From NCBI GenBank assembly GCA_023393475.1, contig JAEWLC010000030.1:62001-126000 (forward strand): a stretch of 64,000 nucleotides of DNA, given 5' to 3'. This document shows, piece by piece, positions 1-8,935 of the stretch. Below the pieces are notes generated by a model that was not told where the DNA came from, searched no databases, and worked only from the letters and a program-made list of their open reading frames with translations. The translations under genes and the position numbers were made by a program. Position 1 is the first letter of the stretch. The number at the start of each line of letters is the position of its first letter. The DNA comes from Pseudomonadota bacterium. Its GTDB lineage: Bacteria; Pseudomonadota; Alphaproteobacteria; Rhizobiales; Devosiaceae.

Positions 1-497
1 CCCGCGTCCTTGGCGAAGGCCGGCGAGGGGATGGGCTTGCCGGGCGCGGCGACGATGTTGCCATTGCCCTTGTAGAACCACTCCGGCTGCACGCCGACTT
101 CGCCGGGGGCCGGCTTGCCGCCCTCGAGGCCCATGCGGAACATCTTCATCGAGTCGGTCAGCGGCGCCTCGGCGGCCTGCTGGTTCGACTTGTGCATCGC
201 GTCGCGGGTCGAGGCCGAGCCCAGGTGGGTGAGGCCGGTGCCGGTGACATAGAGGTGCGCCCCATCGGGGTGATCGACCGGGGCCAGCAGGCGGCCTTCG
301 GCGGCGAGGGCGGCCTTGTCGACGGTTGCGCCGAGGCCTTTCTCGATAACGACCTCGCGCAGGCTGAGGCCGCGCTCTGCCGCTTCGGCCGCGAGGTTGT
401 AGACGCTCGCGACGCCCGAGACGACGCTGGTGGTGCCGCCCTCGGTTGCCGCGACGGCGCGCACGCCGTTGTCGTCAGTGAACTGGATCAGATGCAT
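1..497 (-). CDS. AraD1/GguC-type FAH-fold protein (3' part cut by window edge)
   Basis: This is the N-terminal ~165 residues of a gene read leftwards off the window. The protein starts MHLIQFTDDNGVRAVA and contains VDHPDGAHLYVTGTGLTHLGS-type and GVQPEWFYKGNG segments, which I recognise from AraD1/GguC proteins of the fumarylacetoacetate hydrolase superfamily. Members act on sugar-acid intermediates such as 2-keto-3-deoxy acids, but the substrate cannot be read here. The ATG at 497 is preceded by a GAGGGG Shine-Dalgarno. The C-terminal half lies outside the window. The gene is divergent from recA. Confidence 0.8.
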   Translation of the reverse strand, partial: MHLIQFTDDNGVRAVAATEGGTTSVVSGVASVYNLAAEAAERGLSLREVVIEKGLGATVDKAALAAEGRLLAPVDHPDGAHLYVTGTGLTHLGSASTRDAMHKSNQQAAEAPLTDSMKMFRMGLEGGKPAPGEVGVQPEWFYKGNGNIVAAPGKPIPSPAFAKDA

Positions 498-677
498 GAG
501 CGGGTCCCCTCGAATGCGACAGATGCCGGCCTTCCGCCGTTTGGCGGGCATTGAACGCAAGGCAAGGCAAAAGGCAAGGCCACAATAGTACTACTTATGT
601 CGCCGACGGCGCCCGAGTGGCGAATCGGGCACTTTGCGGAAGCAGGGAACATCCAATTTACCCTCTTGACGTTTTGG

Positions 678-692
678 AAACGAAATGAGAAC
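678..692 (+). promoter_or_regulatory. candidate LexA operator of recA (distal)
   Basis: AAAC-N7-GAAC lies 72 bases before the recA start, one base off the alphaproteobacterial SOS box GAAC-N7-GAAC. A TTGACG box at 666-671 would serve as -35, so the motif would fall over the spacer and -10 region, where a repressor acts. The match is imperfect. Confidence 0.5.
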
Positions 693-735
693 AAAGTAAG
701 CACATTAGATGGACATCAATCGGTTTGCGCGGCGC

Positions 736-750
736 GAACCGAAGTGGAAT
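736..750 (+). promoter_or_regulatory. candidate LexA operator of recA (proximal)
   Basis: GAAC-N7-GAAT, again one base off the alphaproteobacterial SOS box, lies 13 bases before the recA start and just upstream of its ribosome-binding site. Two imperfect boxes 58 bases apart may act together, or only one may be real. Confidence 0.4.
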
Positions 751-763
751 AAGGGAGACCATC

Positions 764-1840
<1,077 letters not shown>

Positions 1841-1867
1841 TCGGTTCCGCAACGGTTGCGAATTGAA

Positions 1868-1893
1868 GGGCGCCTCACGGCGCCCTTGTCTTT
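1868..1893 (+). terminator. recA rho-independent terminator
   Basis: A 7-bp perfect stem GGGCGCC/GGCGCCC with a TCAC loop is followed by TTGTCTTT, starting 27 bases after the recA stop codon. Confidence 0.85.
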
Positions 1894-2028
1894 GCGACCG
1901 GCGGGTGTGACGCGAGCTGTCGTCACGAAGCCCAGTCGTTCGACAGGCGGGCAAATGTGACGGTCACGGGGCCGGTGTGCTGGACATCACGGCGAGCCCC
2001 GCGATAGAAGGCAATTCCTGTTTTTTCT

Positions 2029-2052
2029 GGCGGGGCCGAGGCCTCGCCTTTT
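2029..2052 (+). promoter_or_regulatory. terminator-like hairpin in alaS leader
   Basis: A stem GGCGGGGC/GCCTCGCC (one G-T pair, CGAG loop) is followed by TTTT and preceded by TTTTTT. It ends 19 bases before the alaS start. It may be a second terminator after recA, or an attenuator if alaS transcription starts upstream of it. Confidence 0.55.
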
Positions 2053-2070
2053 GTCTGTAAGAGACCCGTC

Positions 2071-4710
2071 ATGACGAGCGTGAACGATATCCGGTCGAGC
2101 TTCCTCGGTTACTTCGAGAAGAACGGTCATGAGCGTGTCGCATCCAGCCCGCTGGTGCCGCGGAACGACCCGACACTGATGTTCACCAACGCCGGCATGG
2201 TGCAGTTCAAGAACGTCTTCACGGGCGTCGAGAAGCGCGACTACGTGCGCGCCACGACCTCGCAGAAATGCGTGCGTGCCGGCGGCAAGCACAACGATCT
2301 CGACAATGTCGGCTTCACGGCGCGGCACCACACCTTCTTCGAGATGCTCGGCAACTTCTCCTTCGGCGACTATTTCAAGGAAGAGGCGATCGATCTCGCC
2401 TGGAACCTGCTCACCAAGGAGTGGGGCCTGCCCAAGGCGAAGCTGACGGCGACGATCTACGAGGACGACGACGAGGCGTTCGAGCTGTGGAAGAAGATCG
2501 CCGGCCTGCCGGAGGATCGCATCGTGCGGCTCGGGGCGAAGTCGAACTTCTGGCAGATGGGCGACACCGGCCCGTGCGGCCCGTGCTCGGAAATCTTCTA
2601 CGACCACGGCGACAAGTACTGGGGTGGCCCTCCGGGCTCGCCTGAGGAAGATGGCGACCGCTTCGTCGAGATCTGGAACCTCGTGTTCATGCAGTTCGAG
2701 CAGTACGCGGATGGTTCGCGCACCAAGCTGCCGAAGCCGTCGGTTGATACCGGCGCGGGCCTCGAACGCGTGGCTGCCGTCATGCAGGGCACGAACAACA
2801 ACTACGAGATCGACCTGTTCAAGTCGCTCGTCAGCTCGACCCAGCAGGCGACCGGTTTCAACGGCGAGCCGACTACGCCGAGCCTGCGCGTGATTGCCGA
2901 CCACCTGCGGTCGATGAGCTTCCTCATCGCCGAAGGCGTGCTGCCGTCGAACGAAGGCCGCGGCTACGTGCTGCGCCGCATCATGCGCCGCGCCATGCGC
3001 CATGCGACGCTGCTCGGCGCGACCGACCCCGTGATCCACAAGATCGTCCCGACGCTGGTCAAGGAGATGGGCCACGCCTATCCCGAACTCGCGCGCGGCG
3101 AGCAGATGATCGAGGAGACGGTGCGGCTCGAGGAACAGCGCTTCCTCAAGACTCTGAGCCGCGGCCTGACCCTGCTCGACGAGGCTACCGCCTCGCTGAA
3201 GGAAGGCGACATGCTCGAGGGCGTCACCGCCTTCAAGCTCTACGACACCTATGGTTTCCCGCTCGACCTGACGCAGGATGCGCTGCGCACACGCGGCATC
3301 AATGTCGATCTCTCGGGCTTCGAAGACGCCATGGCCAAGCAGCGCGCCGAGGCGCGGAAGAGCTGGGCCGGCTCTGGCGAGGCGAGCGAGGACAAGGTGT
3401 GGTTCGCGGTGGCCGACAAGGTCGGCCCGACCGAGTTCCTCGGCTACGAGACCGAGACCGCCGAAGGCGCGGTGACGGCCCTCGTCAAGGACGGTGCGAT
3501 CGTCGATGAGCTGAAGGCCGGCGAGGAGGGCTTTGTCGTCCTCAACCAGACGCCGTTCTACGGCGAGAGCGGCGGGCAGGTCGGCGATACGGGCCAGCTG
3601 ACCGGCGAAGGCATCGCGGCGACCGTGCTCGACACGGTGAAGAACAATGGCGTGTTCGGCCACAAGGTCACGGTCACGGCCGGCACGATCAAGGTCGACT
3701 CGCCGCTGGCGCTGATCGTCGATCACGACCGGCGCTCGGCCATCCGGGCCAACCACTCGGCGACGCATATCCTGCACGAGGCGCTGCGCCTCGTGCTGGG
3801 CGACCACGTTGCGCAGAAGGGCTCGCTGGTTTCGCCCGATCGCCTGCGCTTCGACTTCGTGCACACCAAGCCGATCACGCCGCAGGAACTGGCGCAGGTC
3901 GAAGAGATCGCCAACGATATCGTGCTGCAGAACTCTGCCGTCGAGACGCGCCTGATGGGCGTCGAGGAGGCCAAGGAGTCGGGTGCCCGTGCGCTGTTCG
4001 GCGAGAAATACGGCGATGAAGTGCGCGTCGTGTCGATGGGCGATCCGACCGGCAATGCGGTTGGCTGGTCGGTCGAGCTCTGCGGCGGCACGCATGTGCG
4101 CCGCACCGGCGATATCGGCCTCATCACCGTGCTGGGTGATACCGGCGTCGCGGCCGGCGTGCGCCGGCTCGAGGCGCTGACGGCCAAGGGTGCGCGCCAG
4201 CACGCTCGCAACAATGCCAACATCGTCGCCAGCGTTGCCGATGCCCTGCATGTGGGACAGACCGAGGTGTTCACCCGCATCGAGGCGCTGCAGGAGAACC
4301 TCAAGAAGTCCGAGCGTGCGCTGAGCGAAGCCAACAAGAAGCTGGCGCTGGGCGGTGGCGGTTCGGCTCCGGCCTCGGCCGATGAGAACGTCAACGGCGT
4401 CACCTATATCGGTCGCGCGGTGGAAGGCATTTCGGCCAAGGACGTGAAGGGCGTCGTCGATGCGGAAAAGAAGCGCATCGGCTCCGGCGTCGTGACGGTT
4501 GTGCTGAAGGGCGAGGACGGGCGCGGCACGGTCGCGGTCGGCGTCACCGACGACTTGACGGGCAAGTACTCGGCCGGTGACCTGATCAAGCTGGCGACTG
4601 CGGCGCTTGGCGGGCAGGGCGGCGGCGGCCGTCCGGACATGGCCCAGGGCGGCGGGCCGGATGGCGGCAAGGGCGCCGAAGCCATCGCTGCAGTGCGCGG
4701 CGGGCTCTAG
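2071..4710 (+). CDS. alaS: alanyl-tRNA synthetase
   Basis: AlaRS charges tRNA-Ala and hydrolyses mischarged Ser/Gly-tRNA. The 879-residue length is normal for bacteria. The class II motif-1 region NAGMVQFKNVFTG is at about 40-52, followed by HTFFEMLGNFSFGDYFK. The editing-site zinc ligands are visible as NHSATHILH (about 561-569) and CGGTH (about 671). The C-terminal DHHA1-type segment ends in the glycine-rich GGQGGGGRPDMAQGGG. The ATG at 2071 is preceded by AAGAGA. The gene follows recA, as in many alphaproteobacteria. A very long opposite-strand open frame over this gene is only a GC-rich shadow. Confidence 0.98.
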   Translation: MTSVNDIRSSFLGYFEKNGHERVASSPLVPRNDPTLMFTNAGMVQFKNVFTGVEKRDYVRATTSQKCVRAGGKHNDLDNVGFTARHHTFFEMLGNFSFGDYFKEEAIDLAWNLLTKEWGLPKAKLTATIYEDDDEAFELWKKIAGLPEDRIVRLGAKSNFWQMGDTGPCGPCSEIFYDHGDKYWGGPPGSPEEDGDRFVEIWNLVFMQFEQYADGSRTKLPKPSVDTGAGLERVAAVMQGTNNNYEIDLFKSLVSSTQQATGFNGEPTTPSLRVIADHLRSMSFLIAEGVLPSNEGRGYVLRRIMRRAMRHATLLGATDPVIHKIVPTLVKEMGHAYPELARGEQMIEETVRLEEQRFLKTLSRGLTLLDEATASLKEGDMLEGVTAFKLYDTYGFPLDLTQDALRTRGINVDLSGFEDAMAKQRAEARKSWAGSGEASEDKVWFAVADKVGPTEFLGYETETAEGAVTALVKDGAIVDELKAGEEGFVVLNQTPFYGESGGQVGDTGQLTGEGIAATVLDTVKNNGVFGHKVTVTAGTIKVDSPLALIVDHDRRSAIRANHSATHILHEALRLVLGDHVAQKGSLVSPDRLRFDFVHTKPITPQELAQVEEIANDIVLQNSAVETRLMGVEEAKESGARALFGEKYGDEVRVVSMGDPTGNAVGWSVELCGGTHVRRTGDIGLITVLGDTGVAAGVRRLEALTAKGARQHARNNANIVASVADALHVGQTEVFTRIEALQENLKKSERALSEANKKLALGGGGSAPASADENVNGVTYIGRAVEGISAKDVKGVVDAEKKRIGSGVVTVVLKGEDGRGTVAVGVTDDLTGKYSAGDLIKLATAALGGQGGGGRPDMAQGGGPDGGKGAEAIAAVRGGL

Positions 4711-4719
4711 GAGTTCACG

Positions 4720-5496
4720 GTGGCCGGGCTCGATCGATCCTTCGGTCGGCAGGCGTTCGGCCACGATCCAGCCAACTACGACGCCTCGCGCCCGGCCTAT
4801 CCGGACGCGGTCTGGCAGGCCCTGCGCGAGCGTGCGGTGCTGGAACCCGGCATCGATATCCTCGAGATCGGCGCCGGAACCGGCCTTGCTACGCGCCAGC
4901 TGCTGGCGCATCGCCCGGCGCGGCTGACCGTCGTCGAGCCCGATCCGCGTCTCGCAGCGTACCTGCGGGAACGGCATCCGGGGCTCGAGATCATCGTGGA
5001 GCCGTTCGAGACGGCTGCATTGCCGGAGCGAAGCTTCGATCTCGCTGCGTGCGCCACCGCCTTCCATTGGCTTGAGCCCGTACCCGCGCTCGAACGACTT
5101 GCCCTGCTGCTTCGCCCAGGCGGCCGTGTTGCCCTGTGGTGGAATGTCTATGGCGACCCCGACCGGGCCGATCCGTTCCATGACGCGACCACGCATCTGT
5201 TCGGGCCCAAGGTGGTTAGCCAAGCGGAATTCGCGCTCGATACGGAGGCGCGGCTGGCGGACTACTCGGCTGCTGGTTTCCTCGCCGATGCCCCGCAGCT
5301 GATCCGCTGGACGCTGCGCCTCGATGCGCAGGCGATGCGGCGGCTCTATGCCACCTACTCGAACGTCACGGCTTTGCCGGCGGAGGGGCAGACGCGACTG
5401 CTCGACGGCCTCGTCGAGGTCGCCGAGCGGGTATTCGGGGGCACGATCGAGCGCAATCTCACGACCGCGATCTACACGGCACGCCTGCCGGGCTAG
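4720..5496 (+). CDS. class I SAM-dependent methyltransferase
   Basis: A 258-residue cytoplasmic methyltransferase of the Methyltransf_11 type. The SAM-binding motif I ILEIGAGTGLATRQLL lies at about 45-60, the acidic motif II TVVEPDP follows, and ACATAFHWLEP marks the post-motif region. The substrate is unknown. It starts with GTG nine bases after the alaS stop, with a GGAG sequence upstream, so it is probably co-transcribed with alaS. Its last bases overlap the end of the opposing PRC-barrel gene by 4 bp. Confidence 0.85.
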   Translation: MAGLDRSFGRQAFGHDPANYDASRPAYPDAVWQALRERAVLEPGIDILEIGAGTGLATRQLLAHRPARLTVVEPDPRLAAYLRERHPGLEIIVEPFETAALPERSFDLAACATAFHWLEPVPALERLALLLRPGGRVALWWNVYGDPDRADPFHDATTHLFGPKVVSQAEFALDTEARLADYSAAGFLADAPQLIRWTLRLDAQAMRRLYATYSNVTALPAEGQTRLLDGLVEVAERVFGGTIERNLTTAIYTARLPG

Positions 5497-5795
5497 TGCC
5501 GGTCGTGATGCTCCGGCAGGTCCTTCAGTTCGTCCTTGGTCCAGTTCGTCACGGCGTGGATGTTGCCATCGGCATCGCGCATGAAATCGAGCTGGCTGGC
5601 CGGGACGGCGACGGGCTTGGCGCCGAGCCCGAGGAAACCGCCGACATCGACGATGATCTCGCTGCCCGGGCCGGAGCCGTGGACATGCGAGACGGTGCCG
5701 ACCTCATGGTCCTCGGCGTCGTAGATCTTCGCGCCTTCGAGCACATTGGGAACGTATTCCGTCGAGTTCAGGCGAACGTGGCTGGAGTGGTCCAT
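5493..5795 (-). CDS. PRC-barrel domain stress-type protein
   Basis: A soluble 100-residue protein with a single PRC-barrel-like domain (GAKIYDAEDHEVGTVSHVHG; VPASQLDFMRDADGNIHAV). Proteins of this kind are common in alphaproteobacterial stress regulons; the molecular role is unknown. The start at 5795 was chosen because AGGAGG lies 6 bases upstream; a longer frame from 5831 lacks such a site. A GGAAC-N16-GGTT promoter candidate lies 35-59 bases upstream, consistent with EcfG control. Confidence 0.75.
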   Translation of the reverse strand: MDHSSHVRLNSTEYVPNVLEGAKIYDAEDHEVGTVSHVHGSGPGSEIIVDVGGFLGLGAKPVAVPASQLDFMRDADGNIHAVTNWTKDELKDLPEHHDRH

Positions 5796-5829
5796 TCTGG
5801 CCTCCTCTTGGTGGTTGGGATGCAGGACC

Positions 5830-5854
5830 AACCTCCGAAGGCGGCAGACGTTCC
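5830..5854 (-). promoter_or_regulatory. candidate EcfG (general stress sigma factor) promoter
   Basis: Read on the minus strand the sequence is GGAAC, 16 bases, then GGTT, close to the EcfG consensus GGAAC-N16/17-CGTT. It sits in the short gap between the DMT exporter gene and the PRC-barrel gene and points at the latter. Confidence 0.5.
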
Positions 5855-6814
5855 CTAGACGGGGTCCGGTCCCGGGCCCTTGAAGTCGTCGGCTGACGGG
5901 TTATCGCGCCGCGCCCGGTATTCTGCCCAGCGCCCGGCGATGCGGACGCGGGCCCCATCGGCAAAGATGTTGGCGAGGCCGGCCGCGACGATAACGCCCA
6001 GGCCAGCGAGGCTGATCGCATCCGGCACTTCGTTGAAGAACAGGGCCCCGAAGAGCAGGGCCCAGATGATCTGGCTGTACTGCATGGGAGCGACGCGGCT
6101 GGCGGGGGCGAGGGCGACGCCCTTGAGCTGCAGCATGTAGCCGATGCCGCCGAGCACGCCGCAGACGATCAGCGCGCCGATGATGCCCCAGCTCGGCCAG
6201 CTGAAGCCGATGATGGCGAGGCCGACGATGTTGCCGGCGAGCGTGAGCAAGCCCGGAAGCGCGAACAGCGTGACGCGGCGTTCGGCGCCGGAGATCAGGC
6301 GGATCGTGGTCAGCGACACGGCGGCCGCCACGGCGCAGATGAAGGCGGTGACATGGCCCAGCTCGATCTCGCGGAAGCCCGGACGGACGACGAGGAGCAC
6401 GCCGAGGAAGCTGATGACGACGAGGATCCAGCGATCAAGGGAGACCTGCTCCTTGAGCACCACCACCGACAGGATGGTGGCGAGCACCGGGATGAGGAAG
6501 ACGAGGCAGTAGGCTTCGGCGAGCGGGATGGTGACAAAGGAATAGGTAATCAGCATCGCGCTGAGCGTCCGGCACACAGCGACGAGGATCATCAGCGCGG
6601 GGCGGTTGAGCTTGAAGGTGTCGCGCCAGCGCTCCTCGCGCGGCTTGGAGAAAGCCGCCGGCAGGAACGAGAAGATGGTGGTGAAAAAGCCGATCTCGAA
6701 GATACTGAGCGATCCGCCCAGCGCCTTCACCAGCGCGTCGCCGGTCGAGAAAGCTGCCATGGCGCCCAGCGCACAGAGCACGCCGAGCGAGGTAGGGGTG
6801 AGGGAGCGAAACAT
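5855..6814 (-). CDS. DMT/EamA-family transporter (downstream paralogue)
   Basis: A 319-residue inner-membrane protein with about ten hydrophobic segments arranged as two EamA repeats. The family contains metabolite and drug exporters; the substrate is unknown. It begins with ATG immediately after the TAG stop of the paralogous upstream gene, so translation is probably coupled. Its N-terminus (SLGVLCALGAMAAFSTGD) aligns with that of the neighbour without gaps, indicating tandem duplication. The last 20 residues are charged and cytoplasmic. Confidence 0.85.
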   Translation of the reverse strand: MFRSLTPTSLGVLCALGAMAAFSTGDALVKALGGSLSIFEIGFFTTIFSFLPAAFSKPREERWRDTFKLNRPALMILVAVCRTLSAMLITYSFVTIPLAEAYCLVFLIPVLATILSVVVLKEQVSLDRWILVVISFLGVLLVVRPGFREIELGHVTAFICAVAAAVSLTTIRLISGAERRVTLFALPGLLTLAGNIVGLAIIGFSWPSWGIIGALIVCGVLGGIGYMLQLKGVALAPASRVAPMQYSQIIWALLFGALFFNEVPDAISLAGLGVIVAAGLANIFADGARVRIAGRWAEYRARRDNPSADDFKGPGPDPV

Positions 6815-7807
6815 CTACTTGCCGGCCACCGCCTGCTGGTGCGGCGGATCGGCCGGTGTCCGGGCATCGTCGCCGAGCGGCGGGCTGATCTCGGCTGCCG
6901 CGCTGGCGGGGCCGAACACTGAAAGCCGCGAGAAGATACGGATGCGGGTCTCGTCCGACATGACGTTGAGGATGCCGCCGAAAGCGACCACCACGAGCCC
7001 GCAATAGGCGATGGCATCGGGATACTCGTGGAAGAAGATGGCGCCGAAGATGATGGCCCAGAGGATCTGGCTGTATTGCGCCGGTGCGATCTGGCTGACC
7101 GGCGAGCGGCGCGTCGCGGCGATGAAGATGATATTGCCGGTGCCGCCAAGTCCGCCGATGAGCAGCAGCATGGCGAACTCCTCGGCCGAGGGCCAGTGGA
7201 AGGTCGGCAGCATCAGGATGCCGTTGATGATGACGATGTAGCCGAGCGGCAGGCCGAGCAGGCTCACGCGCTTTTCGACCGGAGCGACCTTGCGCAGGGT
7301 CGTGGTGGTGATGCCGCCCATCAGCGCTGCGCCGAGCGCCATCAGGTGCCCGAGCTGCAGCTCGCGGAAGCCCGGACGCACCACCAGCAGCACGCCCAGG
7401 AAGCTGGCGCCGAGGAAGAACCAGCGCTGCCAGGTGACATCTTCGTGCAGGAACATGCGCGACAGGGCGACCACGAAAATCGGCGCGAGGAAGGCGATGG
7501 AGTAGGCCTCGGCCAGCGGGATGTGGGTGAAGGCGTAGATGATGCAGAGGTTGCCGATGACGCCGGTGATGCTGCGCAGGTTCACCAGCCAGGGGTGGCG
7601 CATGTTGTGCATCTGGCGCCAGTGCTCGCCCTTGGGCTTGGTGAAGACAGCCGGAAGGAAGGAGAACAGGGCCGTCCAGAACGCGATTTCGAAGACGGAA
7701 AGGCCGGTTCCGAAGCCCTTGATGATGGCGTCGCAGCAGGAATAGAGCAGATAGGCGATAAGGGAGAAGGCGACGCCTACGGGCATCTGAGGGGGAATCC
7801 GGGGCAC
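6815..7807 (-). CDS. DMT/EamA-family transporter (upstream paralogue)
   Basis: A 330-residue membrane protein with two EamA repeats and about ten hydrophobic segments. Motifs such as LAEAYSIAFLAPIF and LGVLLVVRPGF recur almost unchanged in the downstream gene. I chose the GTG at 7807 because the first Gly-Val of TM1 then falls at the same residue number (11-12) as in the paralogue; an ATG at 7786 is the alternative. Neither has a strong ribosome-binding site. An inverted repeat lies directly upstream and could be an operator. Confidence 0.8.
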   Translation of the reverse strand: MPRIPPQMPVGVAFSLIAYLLYSCCDAIIKGFGTGLSVFEIAFWTALFSFLPAVFTKPKGEHWRQMHNMRHPWLVNLRSITGVIGNLCIIYAFTHIPLAEAYSIAFLAPIFVVALSRMFLHEDVTWQRWFFLGASFLGVLLVVRPGFRELQLGHLMALGAALMGGITTTTLRKVAPVEKRVSLLGLPLGYIVIINGILMLPTFHWPSAEEFAMLLLIGGLGGTGNIIFIAATRRSPVSQIAPAQYSQILWAIIFGAIFFHEYPDAIAYCGLVVVAFGGILNVMSDETRIRIFSRLSVFGPASAAAEISPPLGDDARTPADPPHQQAVAGK

Positions 7808-7810
7808 GAG

Positions 7811-7826
7811 CTAACTAGTATGTTAG
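7811..7826 (-). promoter_or_regulatory. inverted repeat before the DMT operon
   Basis: CTAAC, six bases, GTTAG forms a perfect 5-bp dyad starting 3 bases before the GTG start of the first DMT gene. The AT-rich dyad stands out in this GC-rich sequence and resembles a small regulator-binding site. It also covers the place where a ribosome-binding site would be. Confidence 0.35.
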
Positions 7827-7887
7827 TTCGGATCGTATACGCTTGCTGCCCGGTTGCGTCGATGGGTGCGAAGGTCACACCGGCTAG

Positions 7888-8877
7888 TTATTTCGTCTCT
7901 ATTTCGAACTTCTGGCGCGCCAATGGTCCGATCGACTCGATCTTGTTCGTCCAGATGTAACCGGTGAAAGTGTCGGGCACCTGCGCAAGAAGTTCCGGCG
8001 TATCTATGCCGGCCGTGCCGGGGTCGCCGGCTGCATAGGGGCCGAGCAGGATGACGGACGTGCCTGCGTCCCTGAGCCGCGCGAGGAACAGGTTGGGCCA
8101 GCCCCAGACGAAAGGGGCGACGTTGATCGGCAGCATGATGATGGTGTTGCGGCAGGCTTCTGGGACGTAGCCGGTCCATCCCAGCCCCTCGTATTGCAGC
8201 AGGCAATCGACGAGGCCACGCCGCGACCAGACGTTGAGGCCCGGAAGCTGCCCGGCAGCCTGGAAGGTCGGCTCGTCACCGCCATAGGCGCCCCACATGG
8301 CCGTCCGCCACTCGGGGTGCTCGGCCGCCAGCGCGGCCAGCATGTCACCTTCGCGGGCCTCGCGGCTCTTGAAGTTGATGAGGAACTGCCTGTCGGGATA
8401 GGCGGCCAGCACTTCCTTCAACTCGGGCATCAGGCCGGTGCCTTTGCCCCGGAAGGGATAGGTCGCGCCGTTGTCGGCGGTGTAGCCGTAGCCGATGTCG
8501 AGCGTCTTCAGGTAGGCCAAGTCGTGGCTGCGGGTCTCGCCGGTGCCCTCGGTGCGGCAATCGATGGTCCAGTCGTGCAGCACGGCGAACTGGCCGTCGG
8601 TGGTCGGATGGACGTCGAGCTCGACGATGTCGGCCCCGGCGGCGAAAGCGGCGCCCATCGAGGGCAGGGTGTTCTCGAGGTAGGCGTGGGTTGGCGGATC
8701 CATCCGCTCGGCGGTGCAGGTGTCGTTCTCGAGGCGCTCGCGGCTGAAGGTCTGGTGCACGCCGCGATGGGCGATGATCTCCGCCGTGCCCTCGGGCGGT
8801 GCCACGCGCCAGGAGGCGTTCCAGACGTAGACGATCGCGGCTAAGGCCACGAGGCCGAGGAGAATCTTCTTCAACAT
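7888..8877 (-). CDS. glycerophosphodiester phosphodiesterase family protein
   Basis: GDPD enzymes hydrolyse glycerophosphodiesters to an alcohol and glycerol-3-phosphate. The 329-residue product starts with one membrane segment (ILLGLVALAAIVYVWNASW), so the catalytic domain is probably anchored facing the periplasm. Active-site elements are EIIAHRG (about 35-41), the metal-binding ELDVHPTTDGQFAVLHD (about 86-102) and LPEL. Several inserts make it differ from classical GlpQ. The ATG at 8877 is preceded by GAGGGCG. Confidence 0.85.
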   Translation of the reverse strand: MLKKILLGLVALAAIVYVWNASWRVAPPEGTAEIIAHRGVHQTFSRERLENDTCTAERMDPPTHAYLENTLPSMGAAFAAGADIVELDVHPTTDGQFAVLHDWTIDCRTEGTGETRSHDLAYLKTLDIGYGYTADNGATYPFRGKGTGLMPELKEVLAAYPDRQFLINFKSREAREGDMLAALAAEHPEWRTAMWGAYGGDEPTFQAAGQLPGLNVWSRRGLVDCLLQYEGLGWTGYVPEACRNTIIMLPINVAPFVWGWPNLFLARLRDAGTSVILLGPYAAGDPGTAGIDTPELLAQVPDTFTGYIWTNKIESIGPLARQKFEIETK

Positions 8878-8891
8878 GAGGCGCCCTCAAT

Positions 8892-8915
8892 ATGGCGGGG
8901 ACGCTTCCCCGCCAT
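8892..8915 (-). terminator. intergenic hairpin between GDPD and exported protease-like gene
   Basis: A 9-bp perfect stem ATGGCGGGG/CCCCGCCAT with a 6-base loop lies between the two minus-strand genes. It lacks a clear T-run, so termination is likely but not certain. Confidence 0.45.
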
Positions 8916-8935
8916 CGTGGCTCCAGTGAGGCGGG

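Noticed and set aside
558..582. Short AAGGC tandem repeat before recA
   Set aside because: Only three or four imperfect units; too short to call a functional repeat.
1987..5223. 1078-codon open frame on the minus strand across alaS
   Set aside because: It lies opposite a clear alaS and has the Arg/His/Ala-rich composition of a GC-rich antisense shadow; no domain is recognisable.
7028..7960. 310-codon plus-strand frame across the DMT genes
   Set aside because: Antisense shadow of membrane-protein genes; charged low-complexity translation.
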